Shown: one piece after another, positions 27,444 through 38,343 of the stretch
Position numbering within the stretch: position 1 is the first letter of the stretch
Layout of the letters: every line of letters begins with the position of its first letter
Source of the DNA: Candidatus Roseilinea sp.
GTDB lineage: Bacteria; Chloroflexota; Anaerolineae; J036; Brachytrichaceae
DNA: 64,000 nt
NCBI GenBank assembly: GCA_026003755.1
Contig: BPHV01000004.1
Span: forward strand, 1 to 64,000
Reading direction: 5' to 3'
The notes under the pieces: model-generated
What the model was told of the DNA's origin: nothing
What the model saw: only the letters and a program-made list of their open reading frames with translations
Database searches by the model: none
Translations under genes and position numbers: made by a program

Positions 27444-28550
27444 TTATCCGCTCGAAAACGGCTTCGGCCAGTTGCGGCGCACCCATTCGAGCGCGCGTTG
27501 CAGCTTGTCGTCGCCGGCCGCCTCGACGGCGCTGGCGCGACAGGCGTCGAACAGCGTGCGCAGGGCCTCGCCGTCCACGCCGCCGTAGCTGCCGATCACC
27601 ACGATCTGCGTGCGCGGCTTTTGCGTCTGCCAAGGCTCGCCGATGGTCAAGGTGGCGCGCCGGCCAACGACGTGCATCAGCGCTTTGCGATCGGGGGCTT
27701 CCTTCAAATACACGATGCCCTTCGCGCGGTAGATCGTCGTCGGCAGCGCATCTACAGCGTCGCACAGCGCTTCATACATCAGCGGCTCGTCGGTCTTGTA
27801 GTGCCAGGTGCTGAACACCAGCGTGTGATCGTGATGATGGTCGTGGTCATGCGCATGGTCGTGCTCGCCTTCGCTGCCACGCGCATGAACCTCGTGGGTG
27901 TGTATGTCGCGCTGTTCGCGTTGAGCCAGCTTCTCAACGGTGAACTTGCCGACGCCGAGCAGCAATTCCAGCGGTGCCCGGCCGTAGGTCGTCTCCAAGA
28001 TGCGCGCGCGGGGCGTCACTTCGTAAATCCAGTCTTTCACCTTCCGTAATTGATCCGGCGTCACCAGGTCAACCTTGTTCAGCACGACGATGTCGGCAGC
28101 ACTGACTTGATCCACCGCCAGCATTGCGTTATCCTGAGTGAGGTCGCGAATCTGCTCAGCATCCACCACCGTGATGATGCTGTCCACCCGCACGAAGGGA
28201 CGCAGGGCAGGCAGGAAGAACGATTGCGCTACAGCATACGGGTCGGAGACGCCGCTGGTTTCGACGAGGATATATTCCGGCGGCGGCTCGCGTTCGAGCA
28301 GGTTGAGGACAGCGCGCACTAAATCATCGCGGATGGTGCAGCAAATGCAGCCGTTGGCCAGGCTGACGGTTTCGCCTTCGACGCCTACGATCAGCTCGGC
28401 ATCAATGTTCACGGCGCCGAAATCGTTCACCAACACGGCCACGCGCAGGCCGTGGTCGCCTTTCAAGATACGGTTGAGGAGCGTCGTCTTGCCGGCGCCG
28501 AGGAAGCCGGTCAGGATCGTAATTGGGATGGGTTTGAGCTTCTTACTCAT
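27444..28550 (-). CDS. COG0523 (CobW/ZNG1-type) metal-handling GTPase B
   Basis: 368 residues from the ATG at 28550. Walker A GFLGAGKT (15-22), CICC (68-71), ETSGVSDP and NKVD are all canonical. A strongly His-rich insert (HDHAHDHDHHHDH) sits before the C-terminal domain and would bind several zinc ions. It overlaps the FmdB-like gene by eight bases and is followed after three bases by GTPase A, making a three-gene unit. Confidence 0.92.
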   Translation of the reverse strand: MSKKLKPIPITILTGFLGAGKTTLLNRILKGDHGLRVAVLVNDFGAVNIDAELIVGVEGETVSLANGCICCTIRDDLVRAVLNLLEREPPPEYILVETSGVSDPYAVAQSFFLPALRPFVRVDSIITVVDAEQIRDLTQDNAMLAVDQVSAADIVVLNKVDLVTPDQLRKVKDWIYEVTPRARILETTYGRAPLELLLGVGKFTVEKLAQREQRDIHTHEVHARGSEGEHDHAHDHDHHHDHTLVFSTWHYKTDEPLMYEALCDAVDALPTTIYRAKGIVYLKEAPDRKALMHVVGRRATLTIGEPWQTQKPRTQIVVIGSYGGVDGEALRTLFDACRASAVEAAGDDKLQRALEWVRRNWPKPFSSG

Positions 28551-28806
28551 GTAAATTTTTTGTCTGCTCCTTCGTCGCAGGCTTGGGGCGACGGGGGGCA
28601 CAGCACGGGCAACCCGGCGGGTGCGCCGGTTTGCGCACGGTCGGATCTTTCTCCTTCCGCCCTAGGCTGACGAAGAAGTTGGTTACGCCGCGTCTACACA
28701 GGTCACCGCACACCGGGCAGCGCACCGGGTCGTCGGCTCTGCTGGCCGGGCGCAGTTCTTCGACCTCCAGCCCACAGTTGGGGCAAGCATAGACGTAGAT
28801 CGGCAT
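28543..28806 (-). CDS. FmdB-family zinc-ribbon protein
   Basis: 87 residues. It begins MPIYVYACPNCG and continues with RCPVCGD, the paired CxxC zinc ribbon of the FmdB/regulatory family; a third cysteine cluster, GCPCC, lies near the C-terminus before a Lys-rich tail. Function in the family is poorly known. It is the first gene of a unit with COG0523 GTPases A and B, fitting a role as zinc client or sensor, which is inference from position. Confidence 0.8.
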   Translation of the reverse strand: MPIYVYACPNCGLEVEELRPASRADDPVRCPVCGDLCRRGVTNFFVSLGRKEKDPTVRKPAHPPGCPCCAPRRPKPATKEQTKNLHE

Positions 28807-29040
28807 GTCGCTATGATAGCAACAGCGGCTAACGCATCATCCTCATGAGTTAATTAACACGCGCACATCGCGCCGCAACATGAAAGACCGTTAAGGAACA
28901 TATCCACTCAGCCGAAGCCGTTGCTGTTGAATGAGGGCGCGTCGCAAAGACATAGGCTACTTTCATCGTGTGTTGCTCCTCTAGAGACATGCGCCGAAAG
29001 CGCGCCGTCGCTCACGCTCCATGCAACACGGCGCGGCTCA

Positions 29041-30246
<1,206 letters not shown>

Positions 30247-30257
30247 AGCCCCCTTCA

Positions 30258-31391
30258 TCACATGCTGGCAAAGAGCGCGTTGATCAACAGGCCGATAGCC
30301 ATCGTGTAGGCCGCATACCAGGCCACGACCTTCAGCGCACCTCGCCGCGAGAGCAACCGGCTGAGCATCGTCACTTCGGGGATGGAAGAGACTGTGGTGG
30401 CCATCATGGCGCTCACCAGCGCGCCCAACGGCACAAAATTGCGCACAGCCGCCAGGATCGGCGCCGTCGCCGCCGCATTGACGTCGAGCGGCAGGCCGGC
30501 CAACGTGGCGACGATCGGCCCCTACCACTGAAACTGCGCCCGTTGCAACACCTGGACGACCGTAAGGTTAAAGTTCACCAGCAGGGCGGCCAACGCGCCG
30601 CTGATCAACACCGGCACAAACAGGCGCTTGAACAGGGTCAGCGCCTCTTCAAAGGCGCGCTCAATGATGCTGTTGTTGGATGAGGTTTGATGCGAGCAGG
30701 CGCTCTGCTTGATCGCAATGAAGTGTTGAGGGTTCAACCCCAACAGCGGCGAGAGATAAGCCGTTGCGACTGCTGCCAGCACGCCCGCCACCAAGTAAAC
30801 CACCCCACCCCAAAGCCCGCCGAAGACGAACATGAAGATGATGGCAAACTCGTTCAGCGCCGGGCTGGCGAACAAGAAGGCGGCGGACGCTCGCCGACTG
30901 GCGCCGCCGGCGACCAGACCCGCATACAGGTTGGTGACCGTGCAAGAACATACCGGCGTGAACATGCCGAGCGCAGTGCCGCCCAACACGCCGAACAAGT
31001 CATCGCGCCCCAGCGTCTTCTCGATGCGCCGGACTCCCGCCTTTAGCCGCAGCAACGTCATCCCGAATGTCGTCAAAAAGAGCAGGATCGGCAGCTTGAC
31101 CCACTCGTAAATCATGTAGGCAGCGGTGTATCGAACGGAGAGCGGCCCAAGTGGGGTTGGCAGTGACACATCCGGCACCCAGCCGGTCAACGCGGCGCCA
31201 ACCAACTTGCCGAGATCGGCGACCGGCTTTTCAATGACCGGCAGAGCTTGGTTCCACGGCTGACCGCTGAGCAGCGCTCCGGCAAATTGGCCGGCGGCAT
31301 GCGCTAGCACAAAACCGAGCATGGCGAGGGCGGCGTAAGCCAGATGGCGACGCCGCGTCGCATAGTCGGACAGAGTGGTTCTGTTTACCAT
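30258..31391 (-). pseudogene. COG0701 (YraQ/ArsP-like) permease interrupted by an in-frame TAG
   Basis: From the start at 31391 the frame reads 289 residues with about seven membrane helices, including GTALGMFTPVCSCTVTNLYAGL and ASPALNEFAIIFMF, the two conserved blocks of the family. It then meets TAG at 30522-30524 after RAQFQW. The same frame continues without a shift as [22 protein letters not shown] to a stop at 30258-30260, completing the usual second half. A single base change (for example TGG to TAG) therefore explains the break. Other genes here use TAG as a true stop, so general recoding is unlikely. Relatives move metals or metalloids; zinc is suggested by context. Confidence 0.85.
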
Positions 31392-31433
31392 TTAGTAGGT
31401 TGTCCTCTTTTCAGACCGAATCAGGGCTTTTTG

Positions 31434-32281
<848 letters not shown>

Positions 32282-32285
<4 letters not shown>

Positions 32286-33064
32286 ACGGCAACTGCTACG
32301 CGATGGTCGCCAAGCAACGTTTGATGGACGCTCTCGCCGACGGCGCCGAGGCCGCGCGCCACCACCTGGCCATCCATGAGGAACAGCGCGTCGTCGAAGT
32401 CGGCTTGCAGACGGTCGAGCTCGTGCGTGGCGACGATCACTGTCCTGCCCTGGCGCTGCAGGTCGCGCAGCACGGCCGACACTACGTCGCGCGTCGCGGC
32501 ATCCACGGCGTTGAGCGGCTCGTCGAGCAACAGCAGGTCCGCCTCCTGCGCCAGCGCGCGCGCCAACAACGCGCGTTGCTGTTGGCCGCCGGATAGCTCG
32601 CCGATTTGGCGTTCAGCCAAGTCGAGCAGGTGCAACTGCGCCAGCGCCTCATCCGCCCGCCGCCAATCCGCGCGCGTTGGCCAGCGCAACCAGCCCAGAT
32701 GAGGGTAGCGGCCGGTCAACACCAACCGACGCACGCTGACCGGGAAGTTCCAATCCAACTCCCCGCGCTGGGCCAGGTAAGCCACGCGATGACGGAAAGC
32801 GCCGACCGGCGCGCCAAAAACACGCAGGCTGCCCGCGGCAATCGGCAGCAGGCCGGCGATGGCTTTCAGCAAGGTGGACTTGCCGGCGCCGTTCGGGCCG
32901 ACCAGCGCCACGCGCGCGCCGGCAGGCACCACCAAGTCTAGGCCGTCTAGGGCTGCCCGCGCTGCCCCCGGATAGCGCACCACCACACCCTGCGCGGCCA
33001 AGGCCGGCGCATCGGTTGGCGGCTGCTCACGGCAACGTCCGCCGTAGGGCAAGCAAACGCGCAT
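32282..33064 (-). CDS. znuC: zinc/manganese ABC transporter, ATP-binding protein
   Basis: 260 residues. Walker A GPNGAGKST, Q-loop in YLAQRGELDWNFPVSV, signature LSGGQQQR, Walker B DLLLLDEP and the H-loop histidine (VATHELDRL) are all present. The WNFPVSV element is typical of the ABC-3 metal group. It lies 12 bases after znuA and overlaps znuB, so the three are translated together. Confidence 0.92.
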
Positions 33065-33076
33065 CGTTCGCTTCGG

Positions 33077-34150
33077 TCACTGCGTCAATGCGTCGCGGAT
33101 GGCGCGCGCGTTGTAACGCATCATGTCAATGTAGGTTGCGCCCGGCTCGCCCGGCGCGCTCAGCGCATCGGTGAAGAGCGAAGGCCCCACTCGGATGCCG
33201 GCCTCGCGGGCCAAGCGCTCCACCGCCTGGGGATTGGTGACGTTCTCCAAGAAGATCACATCCACGCCCTCGGCTTTGACGGCCTCGGCTAGCTTGGCGA
33301 AGTCTTGCGTGGAAGGCTCGCTCGCCGTCGCCGACAGGGTGCCTAACACTGCGCCGATCATCTCAAACCCGTAACGGTCGGCGAAGTAACCCAGCGCCTC
33401 ATGCGAGGTCACCAACTTGCGCCGCGCTTCGGGGATCTGCTCGATCAGGCTGACGATTTCTTCATCCAGCGCTTCAAGCTGAGCGATGTAGGCTTCGGCA
33501 TTGGCGGCGTAGAAGTCGGCATTCGCAGGGTCAACCTCGCGGAGGGCTTGGGCGATATTGCGCACCATTTGGATGGCGTTGCGCACATCCTGCCACACAT
33601 GCGGGTCGTATTCGCCGTGCTCGTGGGCTTGATCGCCGGCCTTTGCCTCATCGTGGCTATGACCGGCTTCCTTGCTGCCCTCTTTGCCCTCCGCATCGTG
33701 CGCATGGCCGTGCTCATCCTCACCGTGCGTCTCCTCGAACACGCGCGGGTCTATGCCTTCGCTCAACACCACGCGCCTGGCGCGCGAGCCGGCCGCCTCG
33801 TAGAGGCGCTCGAGCCAGGACTCGAACATCAAGCCATTCTCGAAGATCAGTTGGGCGTCAGCGACTTTAGCGACGTCGGACGGCGTCGGTTCATAGTCAT
33901 GGGAGTCGGCGCCTGGGCCGACCAGGGTGACCAGTTCCACTTTGTCGCCGGCCACGTTCTGCACCAAGTCGGCGATGATGCTAAACGTCGCCAGCACCTT
34001 CAGCTTGGGCGCCGCAGCGCTGCTGTTGGGCGTCGGCGTCGCAGCGGGCGCAGCGGGAGTTGGCTGGGCTTGCGGCGCAGCGCATCCCGCCATCAGGAGC
34101 GCTGCTGCTGCAAGCAGCGAACCGGCCTTCATCACAGCGGGGTTCTTCAT
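33077..34150 (-). CDS. znuA: zinc/manganese ABC transporter, lipoprotein substrate-binding protein
   Basis: 357 residues from the ATG at 34150, supported by GGAGGT (34161-34166). A signal peptide with lipobox LMAGC shows a lipid anchor. The cluster A-I metal ligands are visible: His in GADSHDYEPTPSD, His in YDPHVWQD, His in VTSHEALGYFADRYGF, and an Asp/Glu near the C-terminus. A long His/Glu/Asp-rich loop (EETHGEDEHGHAHD... to HEHGEYD) lies between the first two ligands, a mark of zinc-specific ZnuA proteins. A Fur-type box is upstream. Confidence 0.93.
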   Translation of the reverse strand: MKNPAVMKAGSLLAAAALLMAGCAAPQAQPTPAAPAATPTPNSSAAAPKLKVLATFSIIADLVQNVAGDKVELVTLVGPGADSHDYEPTPSDVAKVADAQLIFENGLMFESWLERLYEAAGSRARRVVLSEGIDPRVFEETHGEDEHGHAHDAEGKEGSKEAGHSHDEAKAGDQAHEHGEYDPHVWQDVRNAIQMVRNIAQALREVDPANADFYAANAEAYIAQLEALDEEIVSLIEQIPEARRKLVTSHEALGYFADRYGFEMIGAVLGTLSATASEPSTQDFAKLAEAVKAEGVDVIFLENVTNPQAVERLAREAGIRVGPSLFTDALSAPGEPGATYIDMMRYNARAIRDALTQ

Positions 34151-34191
34151 CGTCTGCGTGACCTCCTCTCCGTCAACGGCTTTCTTCTTAT

Positions 34192-34206
34192 TGAGAATGA
34201 TTCTCA
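34192..34206. promoter_or_regulatory. Zur/Fur box, perfect 7-1-7 palindrome
   Basis: TGAGAAT-G-ATTCTCA is a perfect inverted repeat between znuA and the divergent Fur-family gene. It lies just downstream of the minus-strand -10 (TATACT, 34219-34224) and 42 bases from the znuA start, so a bound repressor would block znu transcription. Confidence 0.85.
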
Positions 34207-34218
34207 TCAGTAATGCGA

Positions 34219-34224
34219 AGTATA
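34219..34224 (-). promoter_or_regulatory. -10 element of the znu operon
   Basis: TATACT on the minus strand; a weak TTGTAG -35 lies about 15 bases upstream. The predicted start is near the right edge of the Zur box. Confidence 0.5.
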
Positions 34225-34240
34225 CCAGATGCAGTTCGGC

Positions 34241-34246
34241 TACAAT
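34241..34246 (+). promoter_or_regulatory. -10 element of the Fur-family regulator
   Basis: TACAAT ends seven bases before the ATG at 34254, again giving a leaderless arrangement. No clear -35 is visible. Confidence 0.4.
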
Positions 34247-34253
34247 CGTGGAC

Positions 34254-34685
34254 ATGCGCAAGCGCACACGCGACATCCAGAAAGCCCTCAGTCAATCGGG
34301 CTATCGCATCACACGGCCTCGCCGGGCGGTGATCGAGGCGATCATGCGCGCTCGCCATTCACTCAGCCCAGAGGAAATCCTGGCACGCGCGCGAAAGATA
34401 GAACCCGGCGTTGGCCTAGCCACGGTGTACCGAACGCTGGACATGTTGCATGCGGAGGGTTACCTTGAGCGTGTGCGCATCGGCAACAAAGGGTACACGC
34501 TGGCGTGCAAGGAGAAGTCGTTGCACCTCCATCTAATCTGCGAGCGCTGCCGGACGGTGATCGAACTGCAACCCGATCGCTTCTCCCACGCGCTGTCGGC
34601 GCAACTGCGCGCTGCCGGTTTCACATCGCACAAGAACGCGATCGAGATCCTCGGCCTGTGCGCCAAATGCCAAGCATCTGAGTGA
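34254..34685 (+). CDS. zur: Fur-family metalloregulator, probably Zur
   Basis: 143 residues from the ATG at 34254; longer frames upstream run through the regulatory region and are rejected. The winged helix has YRITRPRRAVIEAI and GVGLATVYRTLDML. The metal sites are HLHLICERC and LGLCAKC (two CxxC pairs for structural zinc). Position opposite znuA with a 7-1-7 box between them, and three zinc GTPases nearby, makes zinc the likely co-repressor; Fur or Mur cannot be excluded on sequence alone. Confidence 0.85.
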   Translation: MRKRTRDIQKALSQSGYRITRPRRAVIEAIMRARHSLSPEEILARARKIEPGVGLATVYRTLDMLHAEGYLERVRIGNKGYTLACKEKSLHLHLICERCRTVIELQPDRFSHALSAQLRAAGFTSHKNAIEILGLCAKCQASE

Positions 34686-34703
34686 AGTACGATTCGGCAG
34701 GCC

Positions 34704-35639
34704 ATGGCTGAATTGCACACCGTCTTCGGCGCGTCCGGCGCGCTCGGTTCGGCGGTTGTCCATCACCTGGCAGCTGAGGATCTGCCCGTTCGCGCCGTCG
34801 CGCGCGACCCGGCCAAGGCTGCCGAGATGCTGCCGGATGGCGTCGAAATCCTCGCCTGCGACGCGACAGATCCAGAGAGCGTTAGCGCCGCCTGCCAGGG
34901 CGCAAGCGTGATCTACAACTGCATCTACGCGGGCGATGAGTTAGAGCGAGTCACGCGCAACCTGCTCGCCGGCGCGCGGGCCGCCGGCGCCCGACTGGTG
35001 TATCCAAGCAACGGACTGGTGTACGGCCCGTTGCAGCATATACCGGCCAAGGAAGACCACCCACTGGCTGCAAACAGCCGCCGCGGATTGATGCGCAGGG
35101 TCGCCGAATCATTGGTGATGGAAGCGCATGCCCGAGGCGAAGTGCCTGCCGTGATCGTGCGCTTGGCCACGTTCTATGGCGCGCATCTGCGCGGCACATT
35201 CATGAGCATGATCTTCGAGGCGGCCTATCAGGGGCAAAAGGCAATGTGGTTCGGCCGGCTCGACGTGCCGCACGACCTGCTGTACCTGCCCGACGCCGCA
35301 GCCGCGTGCGTTCTGTTGGCGCTCAACGACGAAGCCTACGGCCAAACCTGGCACGTGCCCGGCGCAGGCCCGCTCACCGGCGAGGAATTCATCCGCCGCG
35401 TCTTCACTGCCTGCGGCAACACGCCGAAGATCGGCGCGAGAGGACGCGCCTTCTTTCGATTGGCCAGCCTGGTCGCGCCGCGCATCCGCGAAGTGGCCGA
35501 AGTGCTCTACCAGTTTGAGCAACCGTTCGTGCTGGACGGCGCCAAGTTCGCCGCCGCGTATCCCGACTTCGAGTACACGCCGCACGACGTGGCCATTCAG
35601 GACACGGTGAACTGGTATCGGGCGTATTTCGGCGCGTGA
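34704..35639 (+). CDS. NAD(P)-dependent epimerase/dehydratase (extended SDR)
   Basis: 311 residues. The Rossmann start VFGASGALGSAVVHHL fits the atypical GxxGxxG of extended SDRs, CDATDPESV follows, and a promoter-like YPSNGLVYG stands where the catalytic Tyr region is expected; the usual YxxxK is not obvious (NSRRGLMRRVAES), so activity may be altered. LLYLPDAAAACVLAL-like and WHVPGAGPLTGEEF blocks are typical of the NmrA/epimerase group. Substrate unknown. It begins 18 bases after zur and may be co-transcribed. Confidence 0.75.
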   Translation: MAELHTVFGASGALGSAVVHHLAAEDLPVRAVARDPAKAAEMLPDGVEILACDATDPESVSAACQGASVIYNCIYAGDELERVTRNLLAGARAAGARLVYPSNGLVYGPLQHIPAKEDHPLAANSRRGLMRRVAESLVMEAHARGEVPAVIVRLATFYGAHLRGTFMSMIFEAAYQGQKAMWFGRLDVPHDLLYLPDAAAACVLLALNDEAYGQTWHVPGAGPLTGEEFIRRVFTACGNTPKIGARGRAFFRLASLVAPRIREVAEVLYQFEQPFVLDGAKFAAAYPDFEYTPHDVAIQDTVNWYRAYFGA

Positions 35640-35642
35640 GCG

Positions 35643-36035
35643 TCAGCTCAGCATAGGTTGGGCGCGCATGACGAGCTGCAACGTCATGCCCCACGGATCG
35701 CGCAGGAAGCACAATTTGTCCCCGGCCGGCGTCGTCGTCACCTCACCTTCGGCTGTCGCGCCGGCGGCGATCAGCCGCGCCCGCGTCGCCTCGATGTCAT
35801 CCACAGCGAAGGCGATGTGAAAGGCCACAGGATGCAAGCGCGCGTAGTCGGCCTCGCCCACCGGTTGCTGGTAGAACTCGAACATCATGTTGCGCCCCTG
35901 ATCGGCCAAAAAGGTCATGTAGGGCGGCTCGTTCGTCCTGCGCACCACCACGAGGTCGAGGTTGCCGACATACCAAGCGACCACCTGCTGCGCGTCACTC
36001 ACGTTGATCGCGATGTGCTCAAATCGGATGCTCAT
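35643..36035 (-). CDS. VOC-superfamily (glyoxalase/dioxygenase-fold) protein
   Basis: 130 residues from the ATG at 36035, with AAAGGC upstream as a weak ribosome site. It starts RFEHIAINVSD and shows the paired beta-alpha-beta-beta-beta modules: HIA (first metal His), FEFY, FHIAFAVDDI (second His) and LCFLRDPWGMTLQLV (last acidic position replaced by Gln). Function within this diverse family cannot be set. It converges on the epimerase gene with three bases between stops. Confidence 0.75.
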   Translation of the reverse strand: MSIRFEHIAINVSDAQQVVAWYVGNLDLVVVRRTNEPPYMTFLADQGRNMMFEFYQQPVGEADYARLHPVAFHIAFAVDDIEATRARLIAAGATAEGEVTTTPAGDKLCFLRDPWGMTLQLVMRAQPMLS

Positions 36036-36131
36036 AAGCTTGCCTTTGCAGCGTTTCGCACAAGTCAGTATACTCACGGCGCGCGTGTCACGCATTCCGT
36101 ATCACACGACAAGCGACGCCCGACGCACCTG

Positions 36132-37121
36132 ATGACCAACCGCATCCTGCGCTGGGGACTGCTCAGCACAGCCCGCATCAACCGCTCGCTGATTCCACCG
36201 CTGCGCGCGTCGCCGCGCAATCGGCTGGTCGGCGTCGCCAGCCGCGATCCGGCCAGAGCCGCAGCCTACGCGCGAGAATGGAACATCGAGCGCGCTTTCG
36301 GCAGCTACGAGGCCATGCTGGAAAGCCCAGACATTGACGTCGTTTACATCTCCCTGCCCAACAGCCTGCACGCCCAGTGGACGATCCAGGCGCTGCGCGC
36401 CGGCAAGCACGTGCTGTGCGAGAAGCCCCTTGCCACGCGCGTCGAGGACGTGGACGCCATCATGGCAACGGCAGCAGCCACCGGTCGGGTCGTCGCCGAG
36501 GCATTCATGTACCGCCACCATCCGCAAACGCTCCAGGTAAAGTCACTGATCGAGCGCGGCGCGATCGGCGAGGTGCGCCTGGCACATGGCGCGTTCACCT
36601 TCACCTTGACCGACCGCACCAACGTCCGCATGAACGCCGGCTTGGACGGCGGCAGCGTCTGGGATGTCGGCTGCTACCCGATCAGCTATGCGCGCACGAT
36701 GATCGGCGCCGAGCCGGTGGAGGCGTTCGGCATGCAATTCACCGGCCCGAGCGGTGTAGATGAGACATTCGTGGGGACGCTGCGGTTCGGCGAAGACGTC
36801 CACGCGCAGTTCGACTGCGGCTTCCGCACCCCATTTCGCATGCACATGGAAATCGTCGGCAGCGAGGGGTTGATCGTCGTCCCACGCCCGTTCAAACCCA
36901 CGGCGCGCGAGACGATCTACATCGGCAAAGCCGGCGACCGGCTCGAGCCGCTCACCATCGAGGGGCCAGAGTGGCTCTACCTCGGCGAAGTGGAAGACAT
37001 GGCCGACGCCATCTTGGAGGGCGCAGCGCCGCGCGTCAGCCTGAAGGATAGCCGCGGCAATGTCGCTGCGATCTTGGCGCTGTTGCGTTCGGCGCGCGAG
37101 GGCAGGCCGGTCGCGGTGTGA
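36132..37121 (+). CDS. Gfo/Idh/MocA family oxidoreductase
   Basis: 329 residues from the ATG at 36132. The N-terminal Rossmann fold has LRWGLLSTARINRSLIP, VYISLPNSLHAQWTIQAL and the family motif CEKPLA. The catalytic region includes GSVWDVGCYPISYARTM. Such enzymes oxidise or reduce sugars, inositols or their derivatives with NAD(P). Substrate unknown. Confidence 0.85.
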   Translation: MTNRILRWGLLSTARINRSLIPPLRASPRNRLVGVASRDPARAAAYAREWNIERAFGSYEAMLESPDIDVVYISLPNSLHAQWTIQALRAGKHVLCEKPLATRVEDVDAIMATAAATGRVVAEAFMYRHHPQTLQVKSLIERGAIGEVRLAHGAFTFTLTDRTNVRMNAGLDGGSVWDVGCYPISYARTMIGAEPVEAFGMQFTGPSGVDETFVGTLRFGEDVHAQFDCGFRTPFRMHMEIVGSEGLIVVPRPFKPTARETIYIGKAGDRLEPLTIEGPEWLYLGEVEDMADAILEGAAPRVSLKDSRGNVAAILALLRSAREGRPVAV

Positions 37122-37218
37122 GCCAGCGGTCACCCGTAACTCCCCACGCCTCACTTCCCAACTGAGTCGGACGTGAGGAGTCGAGATAGAAACACGAGCC
37201 ACCGATTGAGGTTCAGCC

Positions 37219-37611
37219 ATGAGCAAGATGATCGAATACGGAGACGCCAGCGACGAAGTGCGCGCGGTGTATGACGACATCCGCGCCACGCGCAAGACCG
37301 AATACATCAACAACTTCTGGAAGGTCCTCGCGCAACATCCCCCCACCCTACGCCGCACCTGGCAGATGGTGAAGGAAGTGATGACCGGCCCGGGCGAACT
37401 CGACCCCTTGACGCGCGAGCTGATCTACGTGGCCGTGAGCGTGACGAACGGCTGCGAATACTGCATCGCTTCACACACGGCCGCCGCGCGCGCCAAGGGC
37501 ATGACCGACGCGATGTTCGGCGAGCTGATGGCCATCGTCGGCGTGGCCAATATGACCAACCGGCTGGCCAACGGCTTTCAAGTCGAGGTAGATGAGGGCT
37601 TCAAACGCTGA
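37219..37611 (+). CDS. carboxymuconolactone decarboxylase / AhpD-like protein
   Basis: 130 residues, all helical. The AhpD active-site pattern CEYCIASH places Cys79, Cys82 and His86, with Glu upstream (LTRELIYVAVS), so a thiol peroxidase or disulfide-reductase role is possible. A ribosome site-like GAGG precedes the ATG. Three bases separate its stop from that of the convergent SDR gene. Confidence 0.85.
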   Translation: MSKMIEYGDASDEVRAVYDDIRATRKTEYINNFWKVLAQHPPTLRRTWQMVKEVMTGPGELDPLTRELIYVAVSVTNGCEYCIASHTAAARAKGMTDAMFGELMAIVGVANMTNRLANGFQVEVDEGFKR

Positions 37612-37614
37612 CTG

Positions 37615-38343
37615 CTAGCGCGCCAGCCACCCACCGTCCACGACCAGCGTGTGGCCATGCACGTAGCGGGAGGCGGCGCTGGCCAGGAAGATCACCGCAC
37701 CGACCAATTCGCTCGGCTCACCCAGCCGGCCGGCAGGAATGCGGCGCAGGATGGCCGGCCCGCGCTCGGGGTCGTTCATCAACGGCGCGACCATCTCGGT
37801 GTTCATGTAGCCCGGCGCGATGGCGTTGACGTTCACCCCCCGGCCTGCCCACTCGTTGGCCAGCGCGCGGACCAGCCCAACCACCGCATGCTTGGCGGCG
37901 CTATAGGCCGGCACGGTGATGCCGCCTTGGAAGCCGAGCACGCTGCTGACGAAGATGATCTTGCCGGAGCCGCGCGGCAGCATATAGTGCGCAGCCTGCT
38001 GACACAGGTCCATGCCGGCGACGACGTGCAATTGATAGATCTCCTCGAATGTGTCCAGCGGGTACTCGGCGGCCGGCCGGCGATGCTGCTGGCCGGCGCA
38101 GTGGACGAGCACGTCAATCGCGCCCAGATCGGCAACGACGCGCTCTATCAATCCCGCGCGCGCGTCGGCATTCATCAAGTCACATGGCAAAAAGTGCAAC
38201 CCCTCAACCGGCGGCGCCGTGCGCGCTGCGACGGCGACTTTCGCTCCGGCAGACGATAGACCTTGGGCGATGGCCAGACCTAACCCGCGCGACCCCCCCG
38301 TGACTAGAGCGGCTTTGCCTTCGACGCTGAACAGATCCTTCAT
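37615..38343 (-). CDS. SDR oxidoreductase, KduD-like
   Basis: 242 residues, classical SDR. TGGSRGLGLAIA is the cofactor motif, VHCAGQ replaces NNAG, Ser of VSSVLG and YSAAKHAVVG (YxxxK) complete the active site, and PGYMNTEM follows. Overall it resembles 2-deoxy-D-gluconate or 5-keto-gluconate reductases. It overlaps the upstream ABC transporter gene by four bases. Confidence 0.85.
   Translation of the reverse strand: MKDLFSVEGKAALVTGGSRGLGLAIAQGLSSAGAKVAVAARTAPPVEGLHFLPCDLMNADARAGLIERVVADLGAIDVLVHCAGQQHRRPAAEYPLDTFEEIYQLHVVAGMDLCQQAAHYMLPRGSGKIIFVSSVLGFQGGITVPAYSAAKHAVVGLVRALANEWAGRGVNVNAIAPGYMNTEMVAPLMNDPERGPAILRRIPAGRLGEPSELVGAVIFLASAASRYVHGHTLVVDGGWLAR

Noticed and set aside
26778-28049. 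423-residue plus-strand open frame opposite the COG0523 genes
   Set aside because: It mirrors two real GTPase genes on the other strand and has shadow-type composition.
28849-28858. GTTAATTAAC palindrome before the FmdB-like gene
   Set aside because: Short and AT-only; it does not match the 34192 Zur box, so I do not claim it as an operator.
30522-30524. TAG as a recoded sense codon
   Set aside because: grpE, dnaJ and other intact genes here end in TAG at their natural C-terminus.
33927-34685. Longer Fur-family start at 33927
   Set aside because: It would read through znuA and the shared regulatory region; the ATG at 34254 gives the normal 143-residue protein.
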